From the NCBI RefSeq assembly GCF_001942305.1, contig NZ_MKKE01000022.1, positions 124,001 to 188,000 of the forward strand: 64,000 nucleotides of DNA. The letters are read 5' to 3'. A program made the translations under genes and the position numbers. A model generated the notes under the pieces. That model was not told the origin of the DNA, did not search any database, and was given only the letters and a program-made list of their open reading frames with translations. Origin of the DNA: Saccharomonospora sp. CUA-673 (lineage in GTDB: Bacteria; Actinomycetota; Actinomycetes; Mycobacteriales; Pseudonocardiaceae). Position 1 is the first letter of the stretch; every line of letters starts with the position of its first letter. This document shows, in pieces, positions 9,635 to 18,157 of the stretch.

Positions 9635-11146
9635 TCAGGCGTGCATCGTGCCGGTGTCGATGAATCGCTGGTGCCAGGACAGCGATTCGCCGAGCAGGTG
9701 CGGGGTGTGCTTGCCGTACGCCGAGGCCGTCGCGCGCTCCAGGTAGTCGCGCAGCATCGGCCGGAAGTCGGGGTGGGCGCAGCGTTCGATGATCAGCTCG
9801 GCGCGCCGCCGGGGCGAGAGTCCGCGCAGGTCGGCGAGGCCCTGTTCGGTGACGATCACGTCGACGTCGTGCTCGGTGTGGTCGACGTGCGAGACCATCG
9901 GCACGATCGCCGACACGGCCCCGCCCTTGGCGACGGACGGGGTCACGAAGATCGACACATAGGCGTTGCGGGCGAAGTCGCCGGAGCCGCCGATGCCGTT
10001 CTGGATGCGGCTGCCCATCAGGTGCGTGGAGTTGATGTTGCCGTACATGTCGGCCTCGACGATGCCGTTCATCGCCAGACAGCCCAGCCTGCGCACGACC
10101 TCGGGGTGATTGCTGATCTCCTGGGGGCGCAACAGGATCCGGTCGCGGAAGTCGGCGGCACGACCGTTGAACCGGTCGACGGCCGACGAGCTCAGGGAGA
10201 ACGCGGTCGCCGACGCCATCCGCAGCTTGCCCGATTCGATGAGGTCGAGCATGCCGTCCTGAATGACCTCGGTGTAGGCGGTCATGCCGTCGAACGGGCC
10301 CTCGCGCAGTCCGGCGAGCACGGCGTTCGCCACATTGCCGACGCCGGACTGCAGCGGCAGCAGTTCCACGGGCAGGCGCCCGGCGAGCACCTCAAGGTCG
10401 AAGAAGTCGAGGACGTGCCCGGCGATCCGCCGGGACGTCTCGTCGACCGGGGTGAACGCCGAGTTGCGGTCGGGCGCCTCGGTGGGCACGACGGCGATCA
10501 CCTTGTCGGCGGGGCACTCGAGGTAGGGCACGCCGATGCGGTCCTCGGGCCTGGTGATCGGCACGGGTGTGCGGTGCGGCGGCAGCGCGGTGCCGTAGTA
10601 GACGTCGTGCATGCCTTCGAGGTGCTCGCTCTGCCACGAGTTGACCTCGAGGATCACGCGGTCGGCCTGGTCGAGCCAGGTCTTGTTGTTGCCGATGGAC
10701 GACGACGGGACGAGTTTGCCGTCCTCGGTGATGCCGCTGACCTCGACGACCGCCACGTCGAGGCTGCCGAACACGCCCTGCCACACGCGCTGAGCGACGT
10801 GCGAGAGGTGGATGTCGGTGTAGTCCATCCGCCCGTCGTTGATCTTGGCGCGGGTGACGGAGTCCGACTGGTACGGCAGGCGCATCTCGATGCCCTCGAC
10901 CTCGGCGAGCGCGCCGTCGAGTTCGGGGGCGGTGGAGGCGCCGGTCCACAGGCCGACCTTCATGGGTTCGCCGCGTTCGCCGGCCGTGGCGACGCGTTTG
11001 GCCAGCGCCCCCGGCACGTCCTTCGGGTAGCCGGCGCCGGTGAAACCGCTCATGCCGACGTTGTCGCCGCTGTCGATGAGGTCTGCCGCCGCGGCGGCGT
11101 CCATCACCTTCGCCGCGAGTGCCCGATTCCGAATGCGCCCGGTCAT
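9635..11146 (-). CDS. Acetyl-CoA hydrolase/succinate CoA-transferase family protein
   Basis: The product has 503 residues and matches the class I CoA-transferases of the acetyl-CoA hydrolase/succinate CoA-transferase group. Landmarks are NVGMSGFTGAGYPKDVP near the start, the QSGVGNVANAVL loop, TAYTEVIQDGMLDL with the Glu that carries the acyl thioester, and GGSGDFARNAY. Members move CoA between acetate or propionate and succinate. I chose the ATG at 11146 (MTGRIRNRAL) over 11164. It stands alone, with about 540 bases between it and the divergent methyltransferase. Confidence 0.9.
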   Translation of the reverse strand: MTGRIRNRALAAKVMDAAAAADLIDSGDNVGMSGFTGAGYPKDVPGALAKRVATAGERGEPMKVGLWTGASTAPELDGALAEVEGIEMRLPYQSDSVTRAKINDGRMDYTDIHLSHVAQRVWQGVFGSLDVAVVEVSGITEDGKLVPSSSIGNNKTWLDQADRVILEVNSWQSEHLEGMHDVYYGTALPPHRTPVPITRPEDRIGVPYLECPADKVIAVVPTEAPDRNSAFTPVDETSRRIAGHVLDFFDLEVLAGRLPVELLPLQSGVGNVANAVLAGLREGPFDGMTAYTEVIQDGMLDLIESGKLRMASATAFSLSSSAVDRFNGRAADFRDRILLRPQEISNHPEVVRRLGCLAMNGIVEADMYGNINSTHLMGSRIQNGIGGSGDFARNAYVSIFVTPSVAKGGAVSAIVPMVSHVDHTEHDVDVIVTEQGLADLRGLSPRRRAELIIERCAHPDFRPMLRDYLERATASAYGKHTPHLLGESLSWHQRFIDTGTMHA

Positions 11147-11685
11147 CTGCCGTCCTTCCGCCACGTCGAGGTCGAACGAGCCACCGCGCGGGTGGCCTGA
11201 TCAGTCGCCGAGATTAGGCACATCCGTGCTCCCGCTTCGCTGTGACATGGACCACTGCCCGGTTCTACGGACTCGACTGCTGCACACGAATCCGCAGGTC
11301 ACAGCCGCTGTCCACACCGCGGCCGCGACCGGCCGAGTGCCGGGTGTCCGGTTCGCTGAGCGACCGCCGTGGTCGCGCCGCGAACGTCGGGCCGAGTCGG
11401 CGGCTGTTCGCCCGGTGACACCCGGGGTTCGCTGGGCGAACAGGGCGACGATCAGTTTTCGGGCGTGCCGACGGGCCGCGCCGGGGTGTGGTGAACCCGC
11501 TGGTCGTGACCGCTTTGCCGCGTCCGGGAAGGGCGCGCCTACGGGCGCGGGACGCGCGCTGCGGGGCGCTCGGCGGCCTTGCCCCGATTCTGCGTGCGAT
11601 TAACGTTGTCGGCGACGTCGAAATTGAAGAATCGGCACATCCGCCGACGCGCGCGTTCGTTTTCGAGCAATCAGGGAAAGGGACA
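11147..11685. other. Long divergent intergenic region upstream of the betaine gene
   Basis: This 539-base region separates scoA-like and the methyltransferase. It holds two related dyads, GGTTCGCTGAGCGACC (11350-11365) and GGTTCGCTGGGCGAAC (11426-11441); the second is a perfect 6-base inverted repeat around TGG. No convincing coding region was found. It probably contains both promoters and perhaps salt-responsive control. Confidence 0.4.
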
Positions 11686-12540
11686 ATGTCTAAAGACCTT
11701 CAGGTCGACAGCACGAGTGATTTCTTCCGGGTGCACGAGCAGGAGTTCGGGGACGACCCGATCGCGGTGCGGGAGAGCGACCACTACGCCCAGGAGTACG
11801 TGGGCGGCATCGTCGACAAGTGGGACGACCTGATCGACTGGCCGCGGCGCGCCGAGGGTGAGGGGCGCTTCTTCGTCGACCAGCTGAAGACGCGCGGTGC
11901 GAAGCGGGTGTTGGATGCGGCGACGGGCACGGGGTTCCACTCGGTGCAGTTGGCGGAGGCCGGGTTCGACACGGTCAGCGCCGACGGCAGTCCGCAGATG
12001 TTGGCGAAGGCGTTCCGTAACGGGTTGGCGAACGGCGGCCATCTGTTGGAGCTGGTGCACGCGGATTGGCGGACGTTGAAGCGGGATGTGCACGGCGAGT
12101 TCGATGCGGTGATCTGCCTGGGCAACTCGTTCACGCACCTGTTCTCGGAGCACGATCGGCGGAAGGCGTTGGCCGAGTTCTACTCGGTGCTCAAGCACGA
12201 CGGCGTGTTGATCATCGATCAGCGGAATTACGATGCGCTGCTCGACGGCAAGACGACGGGTAAGAGCAGCTATTACTACTGCGGTGAAGAGGTCAACGCG
12301 GTGCCGGATCACGTCGACGAGGGGTTGGCTCGGTACAAGTACAGCTTCGACGACGGCGGCGAGTACTTCTTGAACATGTTCCCGTTGCGTCGGGACTATC
12401 TGCGCGGGTTGCTGCGGGATGTCGGGTTCCAGCAGATCAACACGTTCGGCGATTTCCAGGAGACGGCCGCCGACGACCGGGAGCCGGATTTCTATATCCA
12501 CGTGGCCGAGAAGGGCTATCTGGCCGAGCTGGCCGACTGA
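11686..12540 (+). CDS. Glycine/sarcosine N-methyltransferase (betaine synthesis)
   Basis: This SAM-dependent enzyme methylates glycine to sarcosine and then dimethylglycine, on the route to the osmoprotectant glycine betaine. The 284-residue product has SAM motif I as VLDAATGTGFHSVQLAEAGF. It also has the family-specific stretches VGGIVDKWDDLIDW, DGSPQMLAKAF, CLGNSFTHLFSEHDRRKAL and LIIDQRNYDALLDG, which closely resemble halophilic actinomycete enzymes. In Actinopolyspora the domain is fused to the second methyltransferase (dimethylglycine to betaine). Here it ends alone, and the next gene is unrelated. The ATG follows GGGAAAGGGA. Confidence 0.9.
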   Translation: MSKDLQVDSTSDFFRVHEQEFGDDPIAVRESDHYAQEYVGGIVDKWDDLIDWPRRAEGEGRFFVDQLKTRGAKRVLDAATGTGFHSVQLAEAGFDTVSADGSPQMLAKAFRNGLANGGHLLELVHADWRTLKRDVHGEFDAVICLGNSFTHLFSEHDRRKALAEFYSVLKHDGVLIIDQRNYDALLDGKTTGKSSYYYCGEEVNAVPDHVDEGLARYKYSFDDGGEYFLNMFPLRRDYLRGLLRDVGFQQINTFGDFQETAADDREPDFYIHVAEKGYLAELAD

Positions 12541-12578
12541 CCGTTCGGGCGGCGTGTCGCGCCGGACGGGCGTGGTTG

Positions 12579-12616
12579 GGACCGCGGCGCGGGTGGGTTC
12601 ACCTGCGCCGCGGTCC
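12579..12616. terminator. Bidirectional hairpin between convergent methyltransferase and IclR genes
   Basis: GGACCGCGGCGC pairs perfectly over 12 bases with GCGCCGCGGTCC across a 14-base loop. The hairpin overlaps the last codons of the IclR gene and lies 39 bases after the methyltransferase stop. Confidence 0.65.
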
Positions 12617-13354
12617 GAGCTGCAGGTCGGCTTCGATGCGGGCCGCGGTGCGGGCGAGGAGGGGGACGATCTCGCGGCGGACGCCTTCTTCGGTGGAGGA
12701 GTGCACGTCGAGGGAGACGTTGGCGGCGGCGCACACACGGCCGTCGGTGTCGTGCACGGGGACGGCGACGCCGCGGAGGCCTTCTTCGAGTTCGTCGTCG
12801 GTGATGACGTAGCCCTGTTTGCGGATCTCGGCCAGTTCGGCCAGCAGGTCTTTGCGGGTGGTGACGGTGTGTTGGGTGAGGGCGGGTAGTTCGGTGGTGC
12901 GCAGGCCTGCTTCGAGGCGTTCGGGGGCGATGGCGGCGAGGAGCACTTTGCCCATGGAGGTGGCGTGGGCGGGCAGGCGGGTGCCGACGGGGATTTCGAC
13001 GCTGAGCAGTTTGGGGCTGGGCACCTGGGCGACGTAGCGGATTTCGGTGTCTTCGAGGACGGCCAGGGCGGTCATTTCGCGTACTTCGGCGGTGAGCCGG
13101 CGCAGGTGGGGTTCGGCGATCTGTGGGAGCGAGCGGCTCGATAGATAGGCGTGGCCGAATTCGAGGACCTGCGGGGTGAGGGCGAAGCGGCGGTTCTCGT
13201 GGCGGACGTAGCCGAGTTCGATGAGGGCGAGCAGGATGCGCCGCGCTCCTGCCCTGTCGAGGCCGCTGGCGCGGGCGACCTCGGTGAGGGTCAGCTCGGG
13301 CTGGTCGGCCGAGAAGGCCCGGAGCACGGCAAAGGTCCGTCCCACCGAACGCAC
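12599..13354 (-). CDS. IclR-family transcriptional regulator (PcaR/PobR type)
   Basis: The product has 251 residues. An N-terminal winged helix (SVGRTFAVLRAFS, LTLTEVARASGLDRAGARRI) is followed by the IclR ligand domain with ATSMGKVLLA, YVITDDELEEGLRGVAVPV and the closing VSLDVHSS. This pattern is that of aromatic-catabolism regulators such as PcaR/PobR. No catabolic operon is adjacent, so the target is unknown. The GTG at 13354 is supported by AAGGTGG eight bases upstream; an ATG at 13402 is possible but lacks a good site. Confidence 0.9.
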   Translation of the reverse strand: MRSVGRTFAVLRAFSADQPELTLTEVARASGLDRAGARRILLALIELGYVRHENRRFALTPQVLEFGHAYLSSRSLPQIAEPHLRRLTAEVREMTALAVLEDTEIRYVAQVPSPKLLSVEIPVGTRLPAHATSMGKVLLAAIAPERLEAGLRTTELPALTQHTVTTRKDLLAELAEIRKQGYVITDDELEEGLRGVAVPVHDTDGRVCAAANVSLDVHSSTEEGVRREIVPLLARTAARIEADLQLGPRRR

Positions 13355-13537
13355 GCAGCACCCACCTTCGATTCGCGTGACCAGGGATTTTAGCGCAGGC
13401 ACCCTGGGTGACCGACCAGGCCGAGCGCAGCGTCGGGACGAGGACCGTGCAGAATGCGCGTGGACGCGGAACCTGTCGATCGTGGGGCACCCTGGATGAG
13501 CAGCATTTACTCAGATGACTCGCGGAGAGCCGCCACC

Positions 13538-13696
13538 ATGATCAACACGGTGTGTCAGGCGTGCAGCGGCGACGGTTACACGCCGCAGCCGCTGTTCTCG
13601 GTGGTCGACAACGAGCCGCACACCGCCGTCCGCCCTCGCCCGTGCCGCTGGTGCGGCAAGACGGGCACGCGGCGCGGCATCCGCCCGCGCGACTGA
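13538..13696 (+). CDS. Small protein with two zinc-binding CxxCxGxG-type motifs
   Basis: The product has 52 residues, MINTVCQACSGDGY near the start and CRWCGKTGTRRG near the end. The two CxxCxGxG-like knuckles resemble half of a DnaJ zinc-finger domain. GGAGAG lies about 8 bases before the ATG at 13538; an ATG at 13496 is a weaker option. It sits alone between the divergent IclR gene and the convergent HNH gene. Function unknown; zinc binding is inferred from the Cys spacing. Confidence 0.6.
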   Translation: MINTVCQACSGDGYTPQPLFSVVDNEPHTAVRPRPCRWCGKTGTRRGIRPRD

Positions 13697-13711
13697 CTGC
13701 GTTTCGCCAGG

Positions 13712-14947
13712 TCAGAAGGGAGGCGGGGCGTTCGGATCGGTCGACTGCGGGGGCTTCGGCGGTATCTTCGGGGTCAGGATCGATGTGCGACGTCCGGTGT
13801 GCGTGCGGCCGAGCGGCGTGGTGACCGTGGTGGTCCCGTGGGTGGGGTCGTGGCGGGTTGTCCAGCCGGGTGTGTTCTTCATGCGGTGATGACGTCGGCA
13901 CCGTGCGGCGAGGTTGGCCAGTGAGGTCGGCCCGTGGTCACGGACCCATTCTTGGACGTGGTCGGTGTCGCAATGGCGTGCGGGCCGTCGGCACCACGGG
14001 ATGGTGCACTCCCGGTCGCGGACCCGGATGGCTTCGCGGAGGGTGGTAGTCGGGCGATACCGCGACCGACCCAGATCGACGGGGTCGCCGGTGGCGGGGT
14101 CGCAGATGACCTTGCGCAGTACGCTCTGGGGGTTGGTCATGATCTCTCGGCCGAGGGTGCCGGGGATGGGCCCGTAGCCGTCCAGCTCAACCCCGGTCTC
14201 GGAGTACGACAGGGCGGTGTCGACGGGCATGTGCAGGTACACCATCGCGGCCGCCTGAGGCACCTGTGCACCGGGATCGTTACCCAGCAACAGGTCGACG
14301 GCCACATCGGTGCGGAGCTGCTCCAACGTGCGGGACTCGCCCTTCTTCCGCAGCTGCCGAGCCATGGCATCCACCCGCGAGTAGCAGGCGGACACCACCT
14401 CGGACCGGGTTGAGACGATCAACTCCGATTGGACGTGGTCGCCGTGCTCGACCACCACCTTGCGGTCTGCCTCAGCCTTGCGGGCCCGCTCAACCCGACC
14501 CCCGGGATCAACCTTCTCCACCAGTCGTCCGACGATGCGTACGAGGTTGTGTGGCTGCCACGTCGTCCCGGCCGCAGACGACAGCTTCTCCGAAAGCTGG
14601 ACATCCACCTCGCGGGCCTGCTCGTCCGACAACGGCGCGGTGACATCCAAGACCCGCGAGGCGGGGTAGTACTCGATCAACCCGCTCTTCATCGCGTCCA
14701 ACAGCCGAGGCATCCGCGAAACCAGACTCGACGCATGAGCAATCCGAGCCTCAACAAACCGCACCGAAGCCCGATACTCCGGCACCAACGCCTCAGCCAA
14801 CCAAGCCCGACCCTGTCGATCCCCAGGATCAGCAGCAGCTAACGCCACCATCTCCTCAGCATCCAACCAAGCCCGCCGAGAACGCAACGAAACCGCAATC
14901 GAGGCAACATCCCCAGAACCATTCACCCGTCTAATATTACAGAACAA
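13712..14947 (-). CDS. DUF222 and HNH-endonuclease protein (13E12 family)
   Basis: The product has 411 residues: an N-terminal helical DUF222 domain (about 15-280) and a C-terminal HNH nuclease (about 310-375). The nuclease carries CTIPWCRRPARHCDTDHVQEW and CRRHHRMKNTPGW, so all zinc and catalytic His positions look present. Such proteins occur in many copies in actinobacterial genomes and are the coding part of the REP13E12 repeats of Mycobacterium. A mobile or repeat-associated nature is known for the family. The region upstream of this gene carries an unusual inverted repeat and a 21-base tandem repeat. Confidence 0.92.
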   Translation of the reverse strand: MFCNIRRVNGSGDVASIAVSLRSRRAWLDAEEMVALAAADPGDRQGRAWLAEALVPEYRASVRFVEARIAHASSLVSRMPRLLDAMKSGLIEYYPASRVLDVTAPLSDEQAREVDVQLSEKLSSAAGTTWQPHNLVRIVGRLVEKVDPGGRVERARKAEADRKVVVEHGDHVQSELIVSTRSEVVSACYSRVDAMARQLRKKGESRTLEQLRTDVAVDLLLGNDPGAQVPQAAAMVYLHMPVDTALSYSETGVELDGYGPIPGTLGREIMTNPQSVLRKVICDPATGDPVDLGRSRYRPTTTLREAIRVRDRECTIPWCRRPARHCDTDHVQEWVRDHGPTSLANLAARCRRHHRMKNTPGWTTRHDPTHGTTTVTTPLGRTHTGRRTSILTPKIPPKPPQSTDPNAPPPF

Positions 14948-15086
14948 TCACACGAAACGAACCACCCACAAGAATGAACCACAAAACGCCACCCAACAAA
15001 CCCCACGCCCCCAAGAACGCCAACCCCCGAAGCGAAGCAAGGGCCAAACCGCCACCCCAAAACACCAAACAGACCCCACCTCCGGA

Positions 15087-15224
15087 GTGTCATCCCGTCG
15101 ACCTGGGCGAAGCCCGATCACGCTGACCCGAGGGGGCAACCCACAACCAAACCGGAAACCAACCTCGAAACCTTGCCCCCTCGGGTCAGCGTGATAGCCG
15201 GATGGCAGGTCGACGGGATGACAC
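15087..15224. repeat. Long inverted repeat (about 52-base arms)
   Basis: The left arm 15087-15139 and right arm 15173-15224 are inverted copies. The outer 19 bases (GTGTCATCCCGTCGACCTG) and inner 23 bases (start ATCACGCTGACC, end GGGGGCAA) match exactly. Only 10-11 central bases differ. A 33-base spacer separates the arms. Conserved ends with a variable centre look like a hairpin element or a protein-binding palindrome rather than a simple terminator. Confidence 0.85.
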
Positions 15225-15297
15225 GGAGCAGGAGCGCAGCTGCCCCAACATCCCGGAGACCTGCCCGCCGGCGAGGCACCCCACACCGCCCCGAACC

Positions 15298-15402
15298 GCC
15301 AACACAGCGTCGCAGATTGCCAACACCACGACACAGAACGCTGACACGGCGCCCCAGAATGCCAACACGGCGACGCGAAACGCTGACACGACGCCGTGAA
15401 GC
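15298..15402. repeat. 21-base tandem repeat, five units
   Basis: Five units of 21 bases start at 15298, 15319, 15340, 15361 and 15382, each beginning GCCAACAC or GCTGACAC and diverging in the second half. The same family recurs, inverted, at 26019-26102. Confidence 0.85.
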
Positions 15403-15467
15403 GCCCACCCCCGATCCCCCACTCAGCGGCTACACGTACCCCCACGCGGCCGGGCAGGATCACCCCT

Positions 15468-15713
15468 GTGTCCAGGCATCGTCACCATCGCACGCTGTGG
15501 CCGCCGTGCCGGTGTGAGTCGCGGTACGAGTCGATGTGGGCGCCGGACTGCCGCCGTAAGAGCTGTTGGGCGAGGTGGACGTTCACGGTCCTGGGCCCGG
15601 GCCTGGTCGTCCTCACTCTGACCCTGTTCCTGGCCCTGCACGCGGGCTCCGACCACCCGGAATGCACCCCGGGTTACGCGGAGAAGGTCCGAGGCGTCTG
15701 CACCCAGACGTAA
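15468..15713 (+). CDS. Possible small single-helix membrane protein
   Basis: From the GTG at 15468 the frame codes 81 residues with four Cys in the first half, one strong transmembrane helix (TVLGPGLVVLTLTLFLALHA) and the tail CTPGYAEKVRGVCTQT. The helix and sensible C-terminus make a real gene plausible. No family is recognised and no strong ribosome site was seen. An ATG upstream at 15396 runs into the tandem repeat and is unlikely. Confidence 0.45.
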   Translation: MSRHRHHRTLWPPCRCESRYESMWAPDCRRKSCWARWTFTVLGPGLVVLTLTLFLALHAGSDHPECTPGYAEKVRGVCTQT

Positions 15714-15729
15714 CCGCCGCCCCAGGGGC

Positions 15730-16068
15730 CTACCGCATGATGCTGCGCTGCGAGAAGTCCTCGTCGTCATCGTCGTCGGGCGGCGGCACGTCCTCGTCCG
15801 CCGGCGATTCGTCGCCGAGCACCTCGCCGACAGTGCTGTCGGTGGCGAGCAGTTCCTCGCGTTGCTCGTCCGACATGTTCTCCCACCGGGCGAAGCCTTC
15901 CTGGAACAGATCGCCGAACACGCCGCTCTCCATCAGGTCGCGCGGACGCGCGCCGTCGAGGATCGCGGCGGCCAGTTCGCTCAGTTCCCGGCGGTCCGAC
16001 CGGGCGAGCTCGGCGTACTCGGCGAGAATGCGCTCGCGCGCCGCTTCGATGTGGTCCACCTGAATCAT
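15730..16068 (-). CDS. Small acidic protein paired with a WXG-like protein
   Basis: The product has 112 residues: a helical first half (MIQVDHIEAARERILAEYAE) and an Asp-rich tail ending DEDFSQRSIMR. The family is not recognised. Its ATG lies 8 bases after the stop of the WXG-like gene, so the two form one transcript. Size, acidity and position suggest a partner such as a chaperone or secretion helper. This is inference from context only. Confidence 0.7.
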   Translation of the reverse strand: MIQVDHIEAARERILAEYAELARSDRRELSELAAAILDGARPRDLMESGVFGDLFQEGFARWENMSDEQREELLATDSTVGEVLGDESPADEDVPPPDDDDDEDFSQRSIMR

Positions 16069-16076
16069 CGCTCCAC

Positions 16077-17174
16077 TCAGAGGTTCTCGTACCGGTCGAC
16101 GATCACCGGCAGGCCTTGGTCGTCGAGCATCAAGTTGTTGCCCGATCCCCGGAGTTCCTTGAGTTCCTCCAGCTCGACCTCGGTGAAGTCGACCTCCTTC
16201 AACTCGGCCGCTGCCAACGCGTCCGCCGCCTTGCCGGTCGCGTCGTCCAACGATGGTTTGACGGCCTCGTTGAAGTAGGACCGCATGTTGAAGCTGTTCT
16301 TGAGCAGGCTCAGCCCTGCGGTACCGATCGCGTCGACAACGACGCCCATGATCGGCTCGATCGCCTGGTAGTCGTCGACCGCGCTCCGGGCCGCGTCTCG
16401 GTAGTTCTCGGCCAATCTCTCGATGGGCTCGACCGTCCCATCGATGACCTGACTACGGATGTCGCGGAGCGCGAAGTTGAAGGCGCTGTAGGCGTTTCCG
16501 CTCCATACTGCTTCCAGCTGTTCCACGTGCGCGATGAAGTTCGTCATGATGTCCCGGATGCATTCGGCGAGATTGTCCAGAGCTTCGGCGCAGTTCAGGA
16601 ACGCTTCCCAGTCCCCGGCGAACCGCTTTCCCAACCAGTCCATCGGGTCGTCGGCGAACCAGGTGATGATCCACCGCACCTGGTACTGGACACTGAAGTG
16701 GTCGAGGATGTTGTTGGGTTCGGGTTGGATGTACACGTCGTCGGCGTCCGCGTTCGGCGCGACCAGACGTTCCTCGGGTTCGGCCACGGTCGGGAACCCG
16801 GCACTGGGTTCGATCGTCTCGGAGTCGCTGGCGCGGGCCCGGTCCAGCTCGTCGGAATCCGGCTGGAACAGGCGCTCGAGCTCGAGAAGTTTCTCCCGCG
16901 AATCGTCCTCCTGCTCCAGGTACAGACCCTGGATCTGACCCAGGTACCCGTGCAGTGTGTCGGTGAAGTATTCGTGGAGATGGTCGAGCTGACTTTCGAT
17001 CTTCCCCATCGCGTCACTGTGTGCGGTGGAAAAGATGTTGAGGATTCCTTCGCCGGTGAATCCGAAATCCCCGTGTGTCGTGATATACGTCTTCGCCGAG
17101 TGCAGATCCTCGCCGAGATGCTCCAACACCGTCGCGAACGCCGTGAACCCGACGTTCTCGAACTCGTACCCCAA
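16077..17174 (-). CDS. WXG-like helical protein (ESX-type substrate candidate)
   Basis: The product has about 365 residues, almost all helical, with no signal peptide. The central stretch LEAVWSGNAYSAFNF has the W-x-G turn and flanking helices of WXG100 secretion substrates; the first 90 residues (HLGEDLHSAKTYITTHGDFG) resemble excretion-type domains found with them. A TTG at 17174 preceded by GGAGG, or an ATG at 17222, could be the start; I favour the TTG because homology-like sequence begins at YEFENVGF. Two-gene operon with 15730-16068. No toxin domain is evident. Confidence 0.65.
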   Translation of the reverse strand: MGYEFENVGFTAFATVLEHLGEDLHSAKTYITTHGDFGFTGEGILNIFSTAHSDAMGKIESQLDHLHEYFTDTLHGYLGQIQGLYLEQEDDSREKLLELERLFQPDSDELDRARASDSETIEPSAGFPTVAEPEERLVAPNADADDVYIQPEPNNILDHFSVQYQVRWIITWFADDPMDWLGKRFAGDWEAFLNCAEALDNLAECIRDIMTNFIAHVEQLEAVWSGNAYSAFNFALRDIRSQVIDGTVEPIERLAENYRDAARSAVDDYQAIEPIMGVVVDAIGTAGLSLLKNSFNMRSYFNEAVKPSLDDATGKAADALAAAELKEVDFTEVELEELKELRGSGNNLMLDDQGLPVIVDRYENL

Positions 17175-17417
17175 GTGGCCTCCGATGCGCCGACTCGATC
17201 GAGGTCCCCTGGGGCGACCCATCGAGCGCTCAGCCAGGCGACGTTGCCGTGAAGTTCCTGATGTTGATCATAGGGATCCCCCGGTCGGGTTATCAACCGA
17301 TTTGCCCGGACTGCCCGCATCGCCCCTGTTCCTCCCTGCGCATGGGCTTGGTCACCGAGAGCAGCGAGTGGCGGCCGACACTGATCGGCCACGTCGTGTT
17401 CACGTATTCTCGACGGG

Positions 17418-18142
17418 GTGCTGACCGACCCCACCCCGACCGACACCACCCTGTCCGCCCCCGCCCCGGCGGGAACGGCCGCGCCGGAAGCGACCGCGCG
17501 GGCCGCTGCGTCCACGGCGAAACGTGCCCGTCTCGCGGTCGAGTTCGCGGTGCTGTTCTTCGGGGCGATCGTCGCGTTCGCGGCGGTGGGGGACAACGTT
17601 CCACCGATCCCGTTCCTCGTCGTGCTCGGTATCGGTTGTGTCGTGTATCTGTTGCGCGCCAAGGATTTCGATCGTCGCAACCTGTGGCGCGCGGGGGCGG
17701 TGAGCCGCGAGTTGCCGTCGATTCTCGGGCCGTGGGCGGCGGCTGTGTGGCGGCGATCGCCGGGGTCGCGGTGTTCATGCCGGACGACCTGTTCGTCCTG
17801 CCCCGCACCGAACCGGCGCTGTGGGCGATGATCGCGATCGGCTATCCGGTGCTGAGCGTGTACCCGCAGGGGCTGATCTTCCGCGCATTCCTGTTCCACC
17901 GGTACGGCCCGGTGTTCGGCACGGGCGTCGGCATGATCGTGGCGAGCGCGGCCGCGTTCGGGTTCGCGCACATCATCTTCGGGAACCTGTTCGCGATCCT
18001 CGCGACCACGGCCGGCGGCCTGCTGTTCTCGTGGCGCTACGCGCGCAGCCGATCCCTGCTGGTGGCGTCGATCGAACACGGCCTCTACGGCGTCCTGTTG
18101 TTCACCGTCGGACTCGGCACGTTCGTCTACCACGGAGCGTGA
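17418..18142 (+). CDS. CPBP-type membrane protein, frame broken by one missing base
   Basis: The first part (from GTG 17418, MLTDPTPTDTTLSAP) carries two transmembrane helices. Near 17747 the frame shifts, and the rest continues from VAAIAGVAVFMPDDLF to the stop at 18142. The 725-base span is one short of a codon multiple. The Abi/CPBP signature is present but altered: the usual EExxxR site reads YPQGLIFRAFLFHRY, lacking both Glu, while FGFAHIIFGN and SIEHGLYG keep the later His and Glu. It may be a non-proteolytic member. The repaired protein has about 241 residues. Confidence 0.82.
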
Positions 18143-18157
18143 CGCGCCCCGCCGAAC

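Larger units (their letters stand above)
14948..15467. other. Repeat-rich intergenic zone upstream of the HNH gene
   Basis: This 520-base stretch has an unusually C/A-rich first part (14950-15075) with no gene, a long imperfect inverted repeat and a 21-base tandem array (both listed separately). I find no coding region I can support. Confidence 0.6.

Noticed and set aside
15298..15402. CRISPR array
   Set aside because: The units are 21-base direct tandem repeats with no spacers, and there is no cas gene nearby.
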